Shown here piece after piece: positions 36,410 to 46,650 of a DNA stretch of 64,000 nt (positions are counted from its first letter, which is position 1; every line of letters starts with the position of its first letter). The position numbers were made by a program, and so were the translations under genes. Source of the stretch: a filamentous cyanobacterium ESFC-1. Lineage in GTDB: Bacteria > Cyanobacteriota > Cyanobacteriia > Cyanobacteriales > Spirulinaceae. The stretch is taken from positions 2,504,664 through 2,568,663 of the forward strand of contig KB904821.1 of assembly GCA_000380225.1 (NCBI GenBank), read 5' to 3'. Under the pieces are notes generated by a model. The model worked only from the letters and a program-made list of their open reading frames with translations. It was not told where the DNA came from and did not search any database.

Positions 36410-39376
36410 ATGCTTGTTATCGTATTGCAGGCAGAATCGCAGGTTGCAAATATGGCGCTGATGCAGGTTTGGGGTTCACTCGTTATTTTGATTGGTTGTC
36501 CGATTTTGGGGGCATTGCCCCTGATTAACTGGATTGCGATCGCGTCGATGGGACAGAGATTGGATAAAATCGGGACGGGCAATGTTTCGGTTTCGGCGGC
36601 ATTTTATCACGGTGGCAAGCGGACGGGAATTTTAGCGGTTCTCTCCGAAGCCGCGAAAGGCATTGTTGCAGTGTTAATTGCCCGTTATTTCTTCCCGGAA
36701 ATGCCCGCTTGGGAGTTAATCGCCTTAATTGCTTTAGTCATCGGACGGTATTGGAGAGGCAAAGGGGCAGGAACAACCAATGTGGTCTGGGGCATTGTGG
36801 TTCACGACCCGATCGCGGCGGTTTTGGTGTTTCTCCTCAGTTTGGTTAGTTTTACGATTTTTCGCGATCGCCGCACCGGACGTTTAATCGTCTTATTTCT
36901 GCTATCTTTAATTGTCTCCTTGCGACATCCCGACGATCCCTTTCGCATTGCCATGGCGATCGCATTATCGGTGTTGGTCGCTGGGATTTATACCCAAATT
37001 CCTGACGACCTCGATCTGAGTGAAACCCAAGCCAACGAGGAATCTCGCAAAATGTTTCGATTTTTTCAAGGGGATCAAGCCGTCCCTACCCTCAACCAAT
37101 CCCTAGACCCCCAGCAAGTGGGTCAAAAAGCTGCGACCCTCTCCCAAGTCAAAAACTGGGGTTACAACGTCCCAGAGGGCTGGATATTGCCCGCAGGAGA
37201 CGATTCGCAACCCCTGATTGCCAGTTTAAAACTGAGTCCAGAGAATCCCCTGATTGCCCGATCTTCGGCAGTCGGAGAAGACTCAAACGAAGCTTCAGCC
37301 GCAGGACAATATACTTCTGTGGGCAATATTACCAACTCCGAGGAACTCGACGCAGCGATTACTCAGGTACAGACTTCTTATGGCAACCAAAATGCTCGCC
37401 AATATCGCCAAGACCGCAACGCAGCCGAAGCGTCCATTGCGGTATTAATTCAAAAGCAAATTCCGGGGGTGTTTTCGGGGGTGGCTTTTAGTCGCGATCC
37501 TGTAGACCAATATACCAGTGCGGTTGTGATTGAAGCTTTACCGGGGGATGCGTCTCGCGTGGTTTCCGGTCAAGTGACTCCGGAACAATATCGAGTTTTT
37601 CTGCCGGAAGATTTAGCGAACGAGAAAGTCCCAGAACAGGTTAAACCGGATTCCCCCGAAGATGACATTACGATCGAGGGGCAGGGGGATGTCCCCCACA
37701 AAATTATTCGCGAAGTGGCTTTGTTAGTCAGAGACTTAGAAAAGCGATCGCGCGGCATTCCCCAAGACATTGAATGGACCTATGATGGCGAAACCATCTG
37801 GTTGTTGCAAGCCCGTCCGATTACCAATCTCCGTCCAATTTGGACGCGTAAAATTGCAGCAGAGGTGATTCCAGGGGCCATTCGACCCCTCACTTGGTCG
37901 ATTAATCGTCCTTTGACTTGTGGGGTGTGGGGAGAGATTTTTACGATTGTTTTAGGACAACGGGCAGAAGGTCTAGATTTCACAGAAACTGCGACTTTGC
38001 ACTTTGCGAGGGCTTATTTTAATGCTACCTTGCTGGGTAAAATTTTCCTCCGTATGGGCTTACCTCCAGAAAGCTTAGAATTTTTAACTCGGGGGGCCAA
38101 GTTTAGCAAACCGCCGATTTTGTCTACTTTACGCAACGTACCGGGGTTATTGCGCTTACTGGGTCGAGAATGGCAGCTTGAGCAAGATTTTAAACAAGAT
38201 TGCCGGACTTGTTTTGAACCGACTTTGCGAGAATTAGCGGGTCAAACCGTCGAGAATCTCGATCCCTCTCAACTGGGCGATCGCATCGAAACGATCCTCG
38301 ATACCCTCACCCAAGCCACTTATTACAGCATTATGGCCCCCCTGAGTTTGTCTCTACGTCAAGCCATTTTAAAAGTCGATGACAGCCAACTCGACAGTAC
38401 CCAAATGCCCGAAGTCGAGTCCTTGCGATCGCTGCGTCAACTGGCTAACGAAACCCGCCATCTTTTGCCGATGGAACGTTTGAATTTTGATAGCTGTCCG
38501 TCTTTATTTGCTTATCTGGCTGACAGTCCCGACGGGGAAAATATCTTGTCTCAGTTTGAACGGTGGCTGCATCGTTACGGCTATCTCAGCGAAGCCGCTA
38601 CCGATATTGCTGTCCCCCGTTGGCTCGAAAACCCCCGTCCTGCCCGGCAATTGTTTACCCAATACCTCCTCGATCCCCCCCCCGAACCTCTTAAAGAACT
38701 GCCCCAAAATCAACAAACGCGATCGCGCATTGTGCAATCTCGCCTCAATCTCAAAGGTCAAGTGACTGAGACTTATTCCCGCTTACTGGCTTATTTGCGT
38801 TGGAGTTTTATTGCCCTCGAACAGCAATGGTTAGAAGCAGACATTCTGGCAGAAGCGGGGGATATTTTCTATCTAACATTCCCAGAAATTCAACAATGTA
38901 TTGCCAATCCTCATGATGAGATGCGATCGCACCTCCAGGACAGGGTACAACGCCGCCAAGTCCAATTTAACAAAAATAGCCAACTCACAGGCGTTCCTTT
39001 CGTCGTTTACGGGGACAAACCCGAATACCTCCCCCCTGCCGAAATCCAGGGCGATCGCAACCGACTGCAAGGCATTGCCGCCAGTCCCGGTATTGTCGAA
39101 GGCAGTATTAAAATCCTCCACAACTGGCAAGATATTGGCAACGTCGATCGCAATACAATCCTCGTTGTCCCCTACACCGATTCCGGTTGGGCCCCTCTCC
39201 TGGCTAGGGCAGGAGGACTCATTTCTGAAGTGGGGGGTCGCCTTTCTCACGGGGCAATTGTCGCCCGCGAATACGGCATTCCCGCCGTTATGGATATCGA
39301 AAACGCCACCCAATTATTAAAGGACAATCAAAAAGTCCGTTTAGATGGGCAAATGGGTGTGGTGGATTTATTGTAG
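36410..39376 (+). CDS. Fusion of PlsY-like acyltransferase and PEP-synthase-like domains
   Basis: The protein has 988 residues. Residues about 20-200 are a multi-helix membrane part with the PlsY-like motif KIGTGNVSVSAAFYHGGKRTGILAVLSEAAKG. Residues about 225-465 are a pyruvate-phosphate-dikinase-type ATP-grasp domain (LIARSSAVGEDSNEASAAGQ, IEWTYDGETIWLLQARPI). A long linker follows, then a swivelling phosphohistidine domain with His947 (GGRLSHGAIVAREYGIPAV). A PEP-binding barrel is not visible, so this resembles rifampin-phosphotransferase-like PEP-utiliser relatives more than PpsA. The substrate is unknown; a phosphorylated lipid is a possible inference. An ATG at 36452 is an alternative start. 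Confidence 0.8.
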   Translation: MLVIVLQAESQVANMALMQVWGSLVILIGCPILGALPLINWIAIASMGQRLDKIGTGNVSVSAAFYHGGKRTGILAVLSEAAKGIVAVLIARYFFPEMPAWELIALIALVIGRYWRGKGAGTTNVVWGIVVHDPIAAVLVFLLSLVSFTIFRDRRTGRLIVLFLLSLIVSLRHPDDPFRIAMAIALSVLVAGIYTQIPDDLDLSETQANEESRKMFRFFQGDQAVPTLNQSLDPQQVGQKAATLSQVKNWGYNVPEGWILPAGDDSQPLIASLKLSPENPLIARSSAVGEDSNEASAAGQYTSVGNITNSEELDAAITQVQTSYGNQNARQYRQDRNAAEASIAVLIQKQIPGVFSGVAFSRDPVDQYTSAVVIEALPGDASRVVSGQVTPEQYRVFLPEDLANEKVPEQVKPDSPEDDITIEGQGDVPHKIIREVALLVRDLEKRSRGIPQDIEWTYDGETIWLLQARPITNLRPIWTRKIAAEVIPGAIRPLTWSINRPLTCGVWGEIFTIVLGQRAEGLDFTETATLHFARAYFNATLLGKIFLRMGLPPESLEFLTRGAKFSKPPILSTLRNVPGLLRLLGREWQLEQDFKQDCRTCFEPTLRELAGQTVENLDPSQLGDRIETILDTLTQATYYSIMAPLSLSLRQAILKVDDSQLDSTQMPEVESLRSLRQLANETRHLLPMERLNFDSCPSLFAYLADSPDGENILSQFERWLHRYGYLSEAATDIAVPRWLENPRPARQLFTQYLLDPPPEPLKELPQNQQTRSRIVQSRLNLKGQVTETYSRLLAYLRWSFIALEQQWLEADILAEAGDIFYLTFPEIQQCIANPHDEMRSHLQDRVQRRQVQFNKNSQLTGVPFVVYGDKPEYLPPAEIQGDRNRLQGIAASPGIVEGSIKILHNWQDIGNVDRNTILVVPYTDSGWAPLLARAGGLISEVGGRLSHGAIVAREYGIPAVMDIENATQLLKDNQKVRLDGQMGVVDLL

Positions 39377-39718
39377 GGCTTGGTTGTTGGTTGTTGGTTG
39401 TTGGTTATTGGTTGTTGGTTGTTGGTTGTTGGTTGTTGGTTATTGGTTATTGGTTGTTGGTTATTGGTTATTGGTTATTGGTTATTGGTTGTTGGTTATT
39501 GGTTGTTGGTTATTGGTTATTGGGCGGGGAAACCCCGCCCCTACAAGCTGATTGCCGATTGCCTACAGCAAAGCTGCCCAAGACCCACTGCCCAAAACAC
39601 TGATTACTGATAACTGATAACTGATGACTGAAGAAACCCCCCGACTGCCGATTGCCGATTGCCGAGGAGCCACTGATTAGGCTGATGACTGATAACTGAT
39701 AACTGATAACTGAAACCC
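39377..39718. repeat. Composite heptamer array after the fusion gene
   Basis: GGTTGTT and GGTTATT units run at 39380-39522. A GC-rich stretch follows, then GATTGCC units (39547-39563 and 39645-39662) and GATAACT units (39600-39630 and 39680-39712). All keep a 7-bp step. The frames read as VVGCWLLV repeats and are not genes. Confidence 0.9.
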
Positions 39719-39750
39719 CCTCCTCCTCGAAAGGACTGGCACGTTACAAC

Positions 39751-40671
39751 CTACAATCCTTGCGGGTCGAAAGCATCCCGTAAACCGTCCCCGACATAAT
39801 TAATGCTCAACACCGTCAAGAAAATCGCCAAACCGGGAAAGATTGCCAGGTGGGGGGCTTGGGTGATGTAGCTTTGGGCTTCGTATAGCATTCGTCCCCA
39901 GGTAGGGACATCCGGGGGAAAGCCTAGCCCTAGGAAACTCAGCGTCGATTCGGTGATAATCGCTGTACCCACGGCAAGGGTTGCGGCAACGGTAATTAAA
40001 TTCAAGACGTTGGGTAGGATGTGAACCCAGATAATGCGCCGTTGCTTCGCTCCGATCGCGCGGGCGGCTAAGACAAAATCCGCTTCTCGTAGTTGCAGGA
40101 AACTGGCTCGCACCAACCGGGCGACAGACATCCAGTTGAGACTGCCAATGACCAGGACAATCAGTAAGAAAATGCCGAGTTCTGGCCCGGCGATCGCGCG
40201 GGCGGTATCTCGAAATAAATAGACCACCAGCAGTAGTAGGGGCAGTTGCGGCAGGGAGAGAAAGAGGTCGGTGATTCGCATTAACCCGGCATCGAGCCAG
40301 GAACCGTAAAAGCCGGAAATCGCGCCGACGGTGGTTCCGAGAGTGATGGCGACTAGCATGGCGGCAATGCCTACCGCCAGGGAAATCCGCCCGCCAATTA
40401 GTAACCGGGCGAGTTGGTCTTGTCCGAGGTCGTTGGTGCCGAGGGGATGAGCCAGACTCGGTGGCGCGATCGCGTTCGAGAAGTCAATCTCGTCGAAGGG
40501 GACGCGATACAGCCAAGGGCCGAAGATGACGCTCAAACCGAGCAGGAGCAACACGATTAACCCGACTAAGGCGAGTTTGTCCCGGCGAAATCTTTGCCAG
40601 GCTTTTTGCCACAAACGCTGTTGGGAAGGAGAAGGGGTTAGGGTTGATGTTTTTGCGGGAGTTACTGACAT
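39751..40671 (-). CDS. Peptide/nickel-type ABC transporter permease (DppC-like)
   Basis: This 306-residue inner-membrane permease has an N-terminal OppC-type helix (KLALVGLIVLLLLG) and the binding-protein-dependent transport loop (ARAIGAKQRRIIWVHILPN) that contacts the ATPase. It ends with NYVGDGLRDAFDPQ. The ATG at 40671 is preferred over one four codons upstream. It is encoded on the same strand as the DppB-like permease 414 bases upstream. A substrate-binding lipoprotein of the same class lies at 55.6-57.3 kb. No ATPase gene is in this window. Confidence 0.92.
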   Translation of the reverse strand: MSVTPAKTSTLTPSPSQQRLWQKAWQRFRRDKLALVGLIVLLLLGLSVIFGPWLYRVPFDEIDFSNAIAPPSLAHPLGTNDLGQDQLARLLIGGRISLAVGIAAMLVAITLGTTVGAISGFYGSWLDAGLMRITDLFLSLPQLPLLLLVVYLFRDTARAIAGPELGIFLLIVLVIGSLNWMSVARLVRASFLQLREADFVLAARAIGAKQRRIIWVHILPNVLNLITVAATLAVGTAIITESTLSFLGLGFPPDVPTWGRMLYEAQSYITQAPHLAIFPGLAIFLTVLSINYVGDGLRDAFDPQGL

Positions 40672-41085
40672 AAATAGCCTCAAAAGGTAGATTTTTTGAT
40701 GGGGAATTTTAGCGGTTTAGGCTAAAGGGATGTTTTGGTTTTAAGGGTTATTTAATTTGTAAGTGAGATTGCGGGATGTCTTGGGCTATCGAGATTCAGG
40801 CGATTGTATTCTCGGAATTAAGAATAAAATTTATTTTATTTTTACCAAACAGGGCTTAAAACTTTACATATTTTAACAAAGTGGTTGACAATAAACTGAG
40901 ATTTCGTTATAAAATCTCTTATGATAGATTGGCGCTTTTTAGATTCAAAATTAAATAAAAATCCCCAAAAGCCCCGTCGCTGCGTAAATTTGCACGAAAA
41001 TTGCCATCAGATAAACACCTCATAAACCCTCAACTCTTACAAGTTTTCCATAATCGCTCAAACCCTGACTTGCCATAGCTTTGCG
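40672..41085. other. Unusual gap between two permease genes, with plus-strand promoter
   Basis: These 414 AT-rich bases separate two same-strand genes that would normally be adjacent. A strong plus-strand promoter-like pair lies at 40885-40913. No open frame of note is seen, so a small or antisense RNA is possible. Confidence 0.4.
40885..40913 (+). promoter_or_regulatory. Strong sigma-70 promoter-like sequence, antisense to the permease genes
   Basis: A perfect -35 box TTGACA (40885-40890) is separated by 17 bases from TATAAA (40908-40913). A second possible -10, TATGAT, lies at 40920. It points into the 3' side of the DppB-like gene. Confidence 0.45.
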
Positions 41086-42042
41086 TCAATATCGCACTCT
41101 GGGGTCTAAAACGCCGTACAGCAAATCTGCCAGCAGGTTAAACAATATAATGAGAATGGCATAGATAAACGCGATCGCCATCACCACCGGGGTATCACTG
41201 CGGTTAATCGACTCAATTAATAATGCCCCAATTCCCGGTACGCGAAAGACTTGTTCGGTTACCAATGCCCCGGTAAAAATATTAGGAATTTCCAGGGCGA
41301 CCAATGTCACCACCGGAATCAGGGCATTGCGGAGGATGTGATTATTCAGCACCACCCAAGGCGGCAAGCCCTTGGCGTGGGCGGCGCGGGCGTATTCTTG
41401 GTGCAGTTGTTCGAGTACCGAAGAGCGCACATAGCGCATGAGTACCGCCGCTTGATACAGGGCCAACACCGAGATCGGCATAATCGACTGCTGAAGCTGT
41501 GCCACAAAGGTTTGCCAATCCGTGACTTGGAGTGTGCTGTTGTAAATAAAGGGAAACCAGCCCAAATACACGCTAAACAGCAGGATAAATAGTAATCCCG
41601 TGAAAAACGTCGGAATCGAAAATCCAAAAAACGCGATCGCAGTAGCCATGCGATCGAGCCAAGAATAACGTTTCACCGCCGCCATCACTCCCAGAGGAAC
41701 CGCTAACACGGCACTCAGGAGATAAGCCGACCCCACAATCCACAACGTTGTCGGTAAGCGCTGGCCAATCAGTTCAATCACCGGACTGCGACTGGTGAAC
41801 GAGTAGCCCAAATCCCCCTGTAAAAACGCCCAAACCCATTTGAGATAGCGAATATAAATCGGTTGGTCGAGACCGAGCGATCGCCGGATATTTTCCCGCA
41901 CTTCTGCCGTCATCGCCGGATTAGAAGCAAACTCTCCCATGGGGTCCCCTGGAGCCAAAGCCAGAATCAAAAAAATGGCGATACTAATGGCAATCAGGGT
42001 GGGAATCGCCATGAGAAGGCGGTTTACGAGGTAGCGAGTCAT
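41086..42042 (-). CDS. Peptide/nickel-type ABC transporter permease (DppB-like)
   Basis: This 318-residue permease begins MTRYLVNRLLMAIPTLIAISIAIF, the standard DppB/OppB N-terminus, and has APGDPM, six hydrophobic helices and the ATPase-contact loop ARAAHAKGLPPWVVLNNHILRNALIPV. It ends YGVLDPRVRY. The frame is open 50 codons further upstream, but that part runs through TTTGTCC heptamers (42042-42075) and is not native. It pairs with the DppC-like permease to import peptides or similar solutes. Confidence 0.93.
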   Translation of the reverse strand: MTRYLVNRLLMAIPTLIAISIAIFLILALAPGDPMGEFASNPAMTAEVRENIRRSLGLDQPIYIRYLKWVWAFLQGDLGYSFTSRSPVIELIGQRLPTTLWIVGSAYLLSAVLAVPLGVMAAVKRYSWLDRMATAIAFFGFSIPTFFTGLLFILLFSVYLGWFPFIYNSTLQVTDWQTFVAQLQQSIMPISVLALYQAAVLMRYVRSSVLEQLHQEYARAAHAKGLPPWVVLNNHILRNALIPVVTLVALEIPNIFTGALVTEQVFRVPGIGALLIESINRSDTPVVMAIAFIYAILIILFNLLADLLYGVLDPRVRY

Positions 42043-42124
42043 AATTTGTCCTTTGTCCTTCGTCCTTGGTCTTAATGTTGCCGCGATCCAAATACAATTA
42101 ACTGTAACTGTTGCCATTGCCGTT

Positions 42125-43240
42125 ATGAAAGTTAGGTCTCGTCGTTGGGTTGTGTGGGGAGCGATCGCCCTGGGGGTTGTCGTCTTACTCACGTTGTTGG
42201 GCGCTCCTCAGTCGGGCGATCGCTTGGGTTCAACTTACTTGCGATCGCCTTGGGGCTATAGTGCTTGGTACGAATATGCCCAAACCCAAGGCATTGCCAT
42301 AGAACGCTGGCAACAACCGATCGCAGAATTAACCTCTCCCTCTCCCCAAACCCTGATTCGCGTTCATAGCGAACTACAACGCCCTCCCCTCGATCAAGCT
42401 GAACGAGACTGGATTGCTCAAGGTAATACCCTCATCAGTCTCGGTCGCTATCAGCCTGCCACAAATGCCCCCTTTAGCAGCAATTTAACCAGTGCTGTTG
42501 GTTCTGTCCAAATTGAAACCACTCGTCGAGCGCCAGAGGCAAAAAACCCCTTACTGAGCGATCGCGCCGGGGCTGTGGTGTGGCTCGAAAAAATCGGCAA
42601 CGGTCAAGTTATATATGCCACCACCCCTTATTTAGCCGTCAACGCCTATCAAAGCAATCCCGGCAACTTTGAATACCTAATTTTCCTGGCTACCCAATCT
42701 CCTGCCGCAGACAGCCAACTGATTCAAAATGCTTCCCCCTCCATTTGGATTGACGAATATATCCATCGCGATCGCCCCGCAACCGAAAATAACCCCGAAG
42801 CCGAAGTAAATCTGTGGCAATATTGGCTAACCACTCCCCTTTTCCCCCTTGTTGTTCAAGGAATTGTCATTCTGATTGTTATCCTCTGGGAGAGTAACCG
42901 TCGCTTTGGTCAAATCCAACCCCTAGACAATCCCCCCGTCAACAACTCCCAAGCTTATATCGAAGCCCTGGCAGGAGTCTTACACAAAGCCGACTGTAGC
43001 GAATTTACCCTCGAAACCCTAGGCAAAGAAGAACAACGGCAACTGCAACAAGCCCTGGGTTTAGGCACAACCCTACTGCAACCCGAAGCACTGATCCAAG
43101 CCTGGGTCGAACAAACCCAACAATCCCCCCAAACCCTCGAAAAACTCCTGCACACCCAAACCCGTCAACGCCCCTTGAGTGACGTGAAATTAGGGCAATG
43201 GTATCTCGCCTGGCAAAAACTTTTAGAGCCAAAGCCGTAA
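42125..43240 (+). CDS. DUF4350-domain membrane protein
   Basis: The protein has 371 residues, with an N-terminal helix (about 7-25) and an extracytoplasmic domain starting [22 protein letters not shown], typical of DUF4350. A second helix lies at about 240-260, and a cytosolic tail of 110 residues follows. ATG 42125 gives a proper helix start; the upstream open frame overlaps repeats. Members often accompany MoxR ATPases, but none is seen here. Function is unknown. Confidence 0.8.
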   Translation: MKVRSRRWVVWGAIALGVVVLLTLLGAPQSGDRLGSTYLRSPWGYSAWYEYAQTQGIAIERWQQPIAELTSPSPQTLIRVHSELQRPPLDQAERDWIAQGNTLISLGRYQPATNAPFSSNLTSAVGSVQIETTRRAPEAKNPLLSDRAGAVVWLEKIGNGQVIYATTPYLAVNAYQSNPGNFEYLIFLATQSPAADSQLIQNASPSIWIDEYIHRDRPATENNPEAEVNLWQYWLTTPLFPLVVQGIVILIVILWESNRRFGQIQPLDNPPVNNSQAYIEALAGVLHKADCSEFTLETLGKEEQRQLQQALGLGTTLLQPEALIQAWVEQTQQSPQTLEKLLHTQTRQRPLSDVKLGQWYLAWQKLLEPKP

Positions 43241-43290
43241 TGCTTCGTAAAATTAAGAACAGTAGCCCAAATCTCAAGGAGTTTTCAACC

Positions 43291-43731
43291 ATGCGAATGT
43301 TACACACCATGCTGCGCGTCGGCGATTTAGACCAATCCATCCAATTCTACTGCGACGTACTCGGCATGAAACTGTTGCGTCGCAAAGATTATCCAGGAGG
43401 CAAATTCACCCTTGCCTTTGTCGGTTATGGTGAGGAAGCGGAGCATACCGTGATTGAATTAACCTACAACTGGGGAGTAGACAGCTACGATTTAGGGGAC
43501 GGTTACGGTCACATTGCCCTAGGGGTAGACGACATTTATAAAACCTGTGAAGAAATCAAAGAGGCAGGCGGTAAAGTCACCCGCGAACCCGGACCGATGA
43601 AACATGGTTCGACGGTTATTGCCTTTGTTCAAGACCCCACTGGCTATAAAATTGAGTTGATTCAACTCGGAACCCAAGGCTCGGCTCGTTCGGAGCAATC
43701 TGAAGAAATGGCCGCGGCGAGTAAAAGTTAA
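43291..43731 (+). CDS. gloA: Lactoylglutathione lyase (glyoxalase I)
   Basis: This 146-residue enzyme converts the methylglyoxal-glutathione hemithioacetal to lactoylglutathione. Metal ligands His5, Glu56, His74 and Glu122 fall at the same positions as in E. coli GloA, indicating the Ni/Co type. AAGGAG lies 12 bases before the ATG, which decides the start over upstream frame extension. The Ser/Glu-rich tail after 128 is extra. Confidence 0.95.
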   Translation: MRMLHTMLRVGDLDQSIQFYCDVLGMKLLRRKDYPGGKFTLAFVGYGEEAEHTVIELTYNWGVDSYDLGDGYGHIALGVDDIYKTCEEIKEAGGKVTREPGPMKHGSTVIAFVQDPTGYKIELIQLGTQGSARSEQSEEMAAASKS

Positions 43732-43948
43732 TTAGTTTTGTTGTTAGTTGTTGGTTGTTGGGTACTTCACTCGATTCTCTGCAATGAGTTACGCTTGAGA
43801 AACTAAAATCAAGTTGGCAATGCTTCAATGCTGTGAATTTCTAGTTTGAGCGTTCGTATAAGGCCAAGTTTCTGGGGCAAACCTCCCGTCAGAGCGAAAA
43901 GCAAACAACCAACAACCAATAACAAATGACCCAATTTAATACGCATTA

Positions 43949-44992
43949 ATGTTGCAACTTTTTATAATAATTATACTGATTTTAGCGGGGTCTGCCTTTT
44001 GCGCTGCTGCCGAAACCGCCTTACTTGCCATTTCTCCCCTCAAAGTTCGCCAACTGGCTCATTCTCGCAAACCCGCCGCGATCGCGCTTTCTCGGATTCG
44101 CCAACGTATTAATCGCCCCATCGCCACAATTGTCATCCTCAATAATATTTTTAATATTGTTGGTAGTATTATTATTGGGAGTTTAGCGGCTAATATTTTT
44201 GGGGATACTTGGATTGGCATATTCTCAGCATTTTTTACCCTACTCATTATTTTGTTTGGTGAGATTTTCCCAAAAACTTTAGGAGAACGTTATGCAGAAA
44301 CCCTGGCTTTATTATTTGCCATTCCCGTACAATTCCTGACCTTTGTTTTTACTCCCATAGTCTGGTTTGTTGAACGTCTCACCCTGCCGTTTATGAAGGG
44401 TAAAAAACTCCCCACCACCAACGAAGCCGAAATTCGTTTAATGGCCAGTATTGGCTATCAAGAAGGCACCATTGAAGACGACGAAGCCGAGATGATTCAG
44501 CGAGTTTTTCAACTCAATGACCTCAATGCTGCGGCGTTAATGACTCCTCGCATTTTACTCACTTATTTACATGGCGATCGCACCTTCGCCGAAGCCAAAG
44601 CTGATATTATTGCCTCGACTCACACCCGGATGCTCGTCATAGAAGATTCCATTGACCGAGTAGTGGGAGTTGCCCTCAAAGATGAACTTTTAACCGCTTT
44701 AATTGAAGGCAATCCTCAACAAAAAATCGCCAATTTAATGCGTCCTGTCCGCTTCGTCCCAGAAACTATCCGGGCTGACCGTTTACTCAAAGAATTTCAA
44801 GAAACTCATAAACATTTAGTCGTCGTTTTAGATGAATATGGGGGCGTTTCTGGGGTGGTAACCTTAGAAGATGTGTTAGAAGTGTTAACCGGGGAAATTG
44901 TCGATGAAACCGATAAAATTATCGATTTACAAGAAGTTGCTCGTCAAAAGCGCAAACGGTTATTAAAAGCAACGGGATTAGAAGCGGAATAA
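43949..44992 (+). CDS. CNNM/HlyC-type membrane protein with CBS domains
   Basis: This 347-residue protein has a DUF21 membrane domain (about 1-145, three to four helices) with GSAFCAAAETALLAISPLKVRQL and FGEIFPKTLGE. A linker (EGTIEDDEAEMIQRVFQLND) and a CBS pair (about 195-315, ending VVLDEYGGVSGVVTLEDVLEVLTGEIVDE) follow. The family moves Mg2+ or related ions. The C-terminal CorC/HlyC domain is missing, so this is the short form. The call is secure; the ion is not certain. Confidence 0.9.
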   Translation: MLQLFIIIILILAGSAFCAAAETALLAISPLKVRQLAHSRKPAAIALSRIRQRINRPIATIVILNNIFNIVGSIIIGSLAANIFGDTWIGIFSAFFTLLIILFGEIFPKTLGERYAETLALLFAIPVQFLTFVFTPIVWFVERLTLPFMKGKKLPTTNEAEIRLMASIGYQEGTIEDDEAEMIQRVFQLNDLNAAALMTPRILLTYLHGDRTFAEAKADIIASTHTRMLVIEDSIDRVVGVALKDELLTALIEGNPQQKIANLMRPVRFVPETIRADRLLKEFQETHKHLVVVLDEYGGVSGVVTLEDVLEVLTGEIVDETDKIIDLQEVARQKRKRLLKATGLEAE

Positions 44993-45009
44993 ATTTGTTG
45001 TTTGTATTT

Positions 45010-45085
45010 GCCGAATTCCCTAGTTGTGCATTGTACATTGTTAATTGTGCATTGTTAATTGTTAATTGTTAATTGTTAATCGAAA
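45010..45085. repeat. Heptamer array before folP
   Basis: TGTACAT, TGTTAAT and TGCATTG-type units with period 7 run up to 8 bases before the folP start codon. Confidence 0.75.
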
Positions 45086-45937
45086 ATGTCTATTGAACCA
45101 ACCTTAGAACTTCGCGGTAAAACCTTTGCTTGGGGGAAACAAACCTACCTCATGGGCATCTTAAATGTCACCCCCGATAGCTTTAGCGACGGTGGCGATT
45201 TTAACAACGAAGAAGCCGCCTTCAATCAAGCCCAAAACATGATTAAAAATGGCGCAGATATCATTGATATTGGCGGACAATCGACGCGACCAGGGGCGGT
45301 TCAAATCTCCCTAGAAACCGAATTAAATCGCGTTATTCCTATTATTAAAAAAATCCGCACCGCAAGCCAAATTCCCATTTCAATTGATACCACTCGGTCT
45401 GAAGTTGCCCAAGCCGCGATCGCGTCTGGCGCTGATATCATTAATGATATATCTGGGGGAACCTATGACTGCGAGATGTTAGCCACTACTGCCCAACTGC
45501 AAGTCCCCATTATGCTCATGCACATTCGCGGCACTCCCAAAACCATGCAAACCCTAACCGATTATCAAGACTTAATCGGGGAGATTTATCAGTTTTTTGA
45601 GCGTCAAATCAAAAAATGTCGGGATTTGAAAATTCCGCGATCGCACCTGATCATTGACCCCGGTATCGGCTTTGCCAAAACCGCCGACCAAAACCTCGAA
45701 ATTTTAAGAAACTTAAGTCAATTCAAAAAACTCAATGTTCCCATTTTGATGGGAGTCTCCCGCAAAAGCTTTATCGGCAAAATTCTCAACCGAGATAACC
45801 CCAAAGAGAGAGTGTGGGGGACTGCTGCTGCTTGTTGTGCCGCGATCGCAAATCAAGCCGACATCCTCCGCGTCCACGACATTCCCGAAATCTTCGATGT
45901 CACTCGTGTTGCTGATGCAATTTGGCGCAACAAGTAA
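45086..45937 (+). CDS. folP: Dihydropteroate synthase
   Basis: FolP joins p-aminobenzoate to hydroxymethyl-dihydropterin pyrophosphate in folate synthesis. The 283-residue protein has the signatures MGILNVTPDSFSDGG, DIIDIGGQSTRPGA, ISIDTTRSEVA, INDISGG, MLMHIRGTPKTM, IIDPGIGFAK and MGVSRKSFIG. The start lies just after a heptamer array and has no strong ribosome binding site. Confidence 0.97.
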   Translation: MSIEPTLELRGKTFAWGKQTYLMGILNVTPDSFSDGGDFNNEEAAFNQAQNMIKNGADIIDIGGQSTRPGAVQISLETELNRVIPIIKKIRTASQIPISIDTTRSEVAQAAIASGADIINDISGGTYDCEMLATTAQLQVPIMLMHIRGTPKTMQTLTDYQDLIGEIYQFFERQIKKCRDLKIPRSHLIIDPGIGFAKTADQNLEILRNLSQFKKLNVPILMGVSRKSFIGKILNRDNPKERVWGTAAACCAAIANQADILRVHDIPEIFDVTRVADAIWRNK

Positions 45938-46064
45938 GCACATTCTGGGTAAAAAAGCAAGATATACAGCAAAATCGGGTGATTCATCAAAAATTAAAGT
46001 TAAAAGCGGGTAATTTACCGACTTCAGCTATAATTAAAAGCCAAACATTAACTCTACAGAAACA

Positions 46065-46577
46065 ATGCTGCAATTTTCTCTGCGTCCTTTAGTCGGTATG
46101 GGATTGGTTGTTTCCTCAGTTTTGGGAATTGGCGTGAAGATTCCCCAAATCGCAACTCAACCCGCCTTTGCTCAAAGTTTGGACCCCATTGAATGCGCTC
46201 GTACTCAAGAAAGTTTTGGTTTTCAACTGAGAGATTGGCAAGTGGAGCATCAAGGCTTTGCCACCCTCAATGTTGATGTGAACTACCGCTTCGTTAATGA
46301 TATTGCCGTTGACGATCCCGAAAATTATCCCGATTTTGTCTTAATTGCTCAAGAAGTTGAAGATTTCTTTGAAAATTATCCCAATGAAACCGATTATTGG
46401 GAATTGATGAATAAACAACTAGCCCGAATGCTGCTCGATAATCATCCTCAAATCTCATCTTTAGAGATTAAAGTAACAGTCATGCCCACCACTCCCAGAA
46501 ACCGCTTTCCCCGCCATAGCATTGTCACCTTAACTCGTCCGAATCAATGTCCCTTAATGCACAACGCTGGCGAATAA
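46065..46577 (+). CDS. Secreted protein of an uncharacterised cyanobacterial family
   Basis: The protein has 170 residues, and a signal peptide ends near TQPAFAQS (about 38). The mature domain has LNVDVNYRFV, YPDFVLIAQEVEDFFENYPNETDYWELMNK and HPQISSLEIKVTV. I do not recognise a named domain. It lies between folP and the convergent panB gene. Confidence 0.75.
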   Translation: MLQFSLRPLVGMGLVVSSVLGIGVKIPQIATQPAFAQSLDPIECARTQESFGFQLRDWQVEHQGFATLNVDVNYRFVNDIAVDDPENYPDFVLIAQEVEDFFENYPNETDYWELMNKQLARMLLDNHPQISSLEIKVTVMPTTPRNRFPRHSIVTLTRPNQCPLMHNAGE

Positions 46578-46650
46578 CGGGGAAATCGAGATAGGAGTTG
46601 CTGAAAAAGTCGTTCGGTTGATTCAGCAACCCCTAACCCATAGCCAACAA

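Noticed and set aside
39345-39610. Overlapping open frames encoding VVGCWLLV-type repeats
   Set aside because: They are translations of GGTTRTT heptamers in all three frames; the same happens at 52144-52365. No start signals or conserved features.
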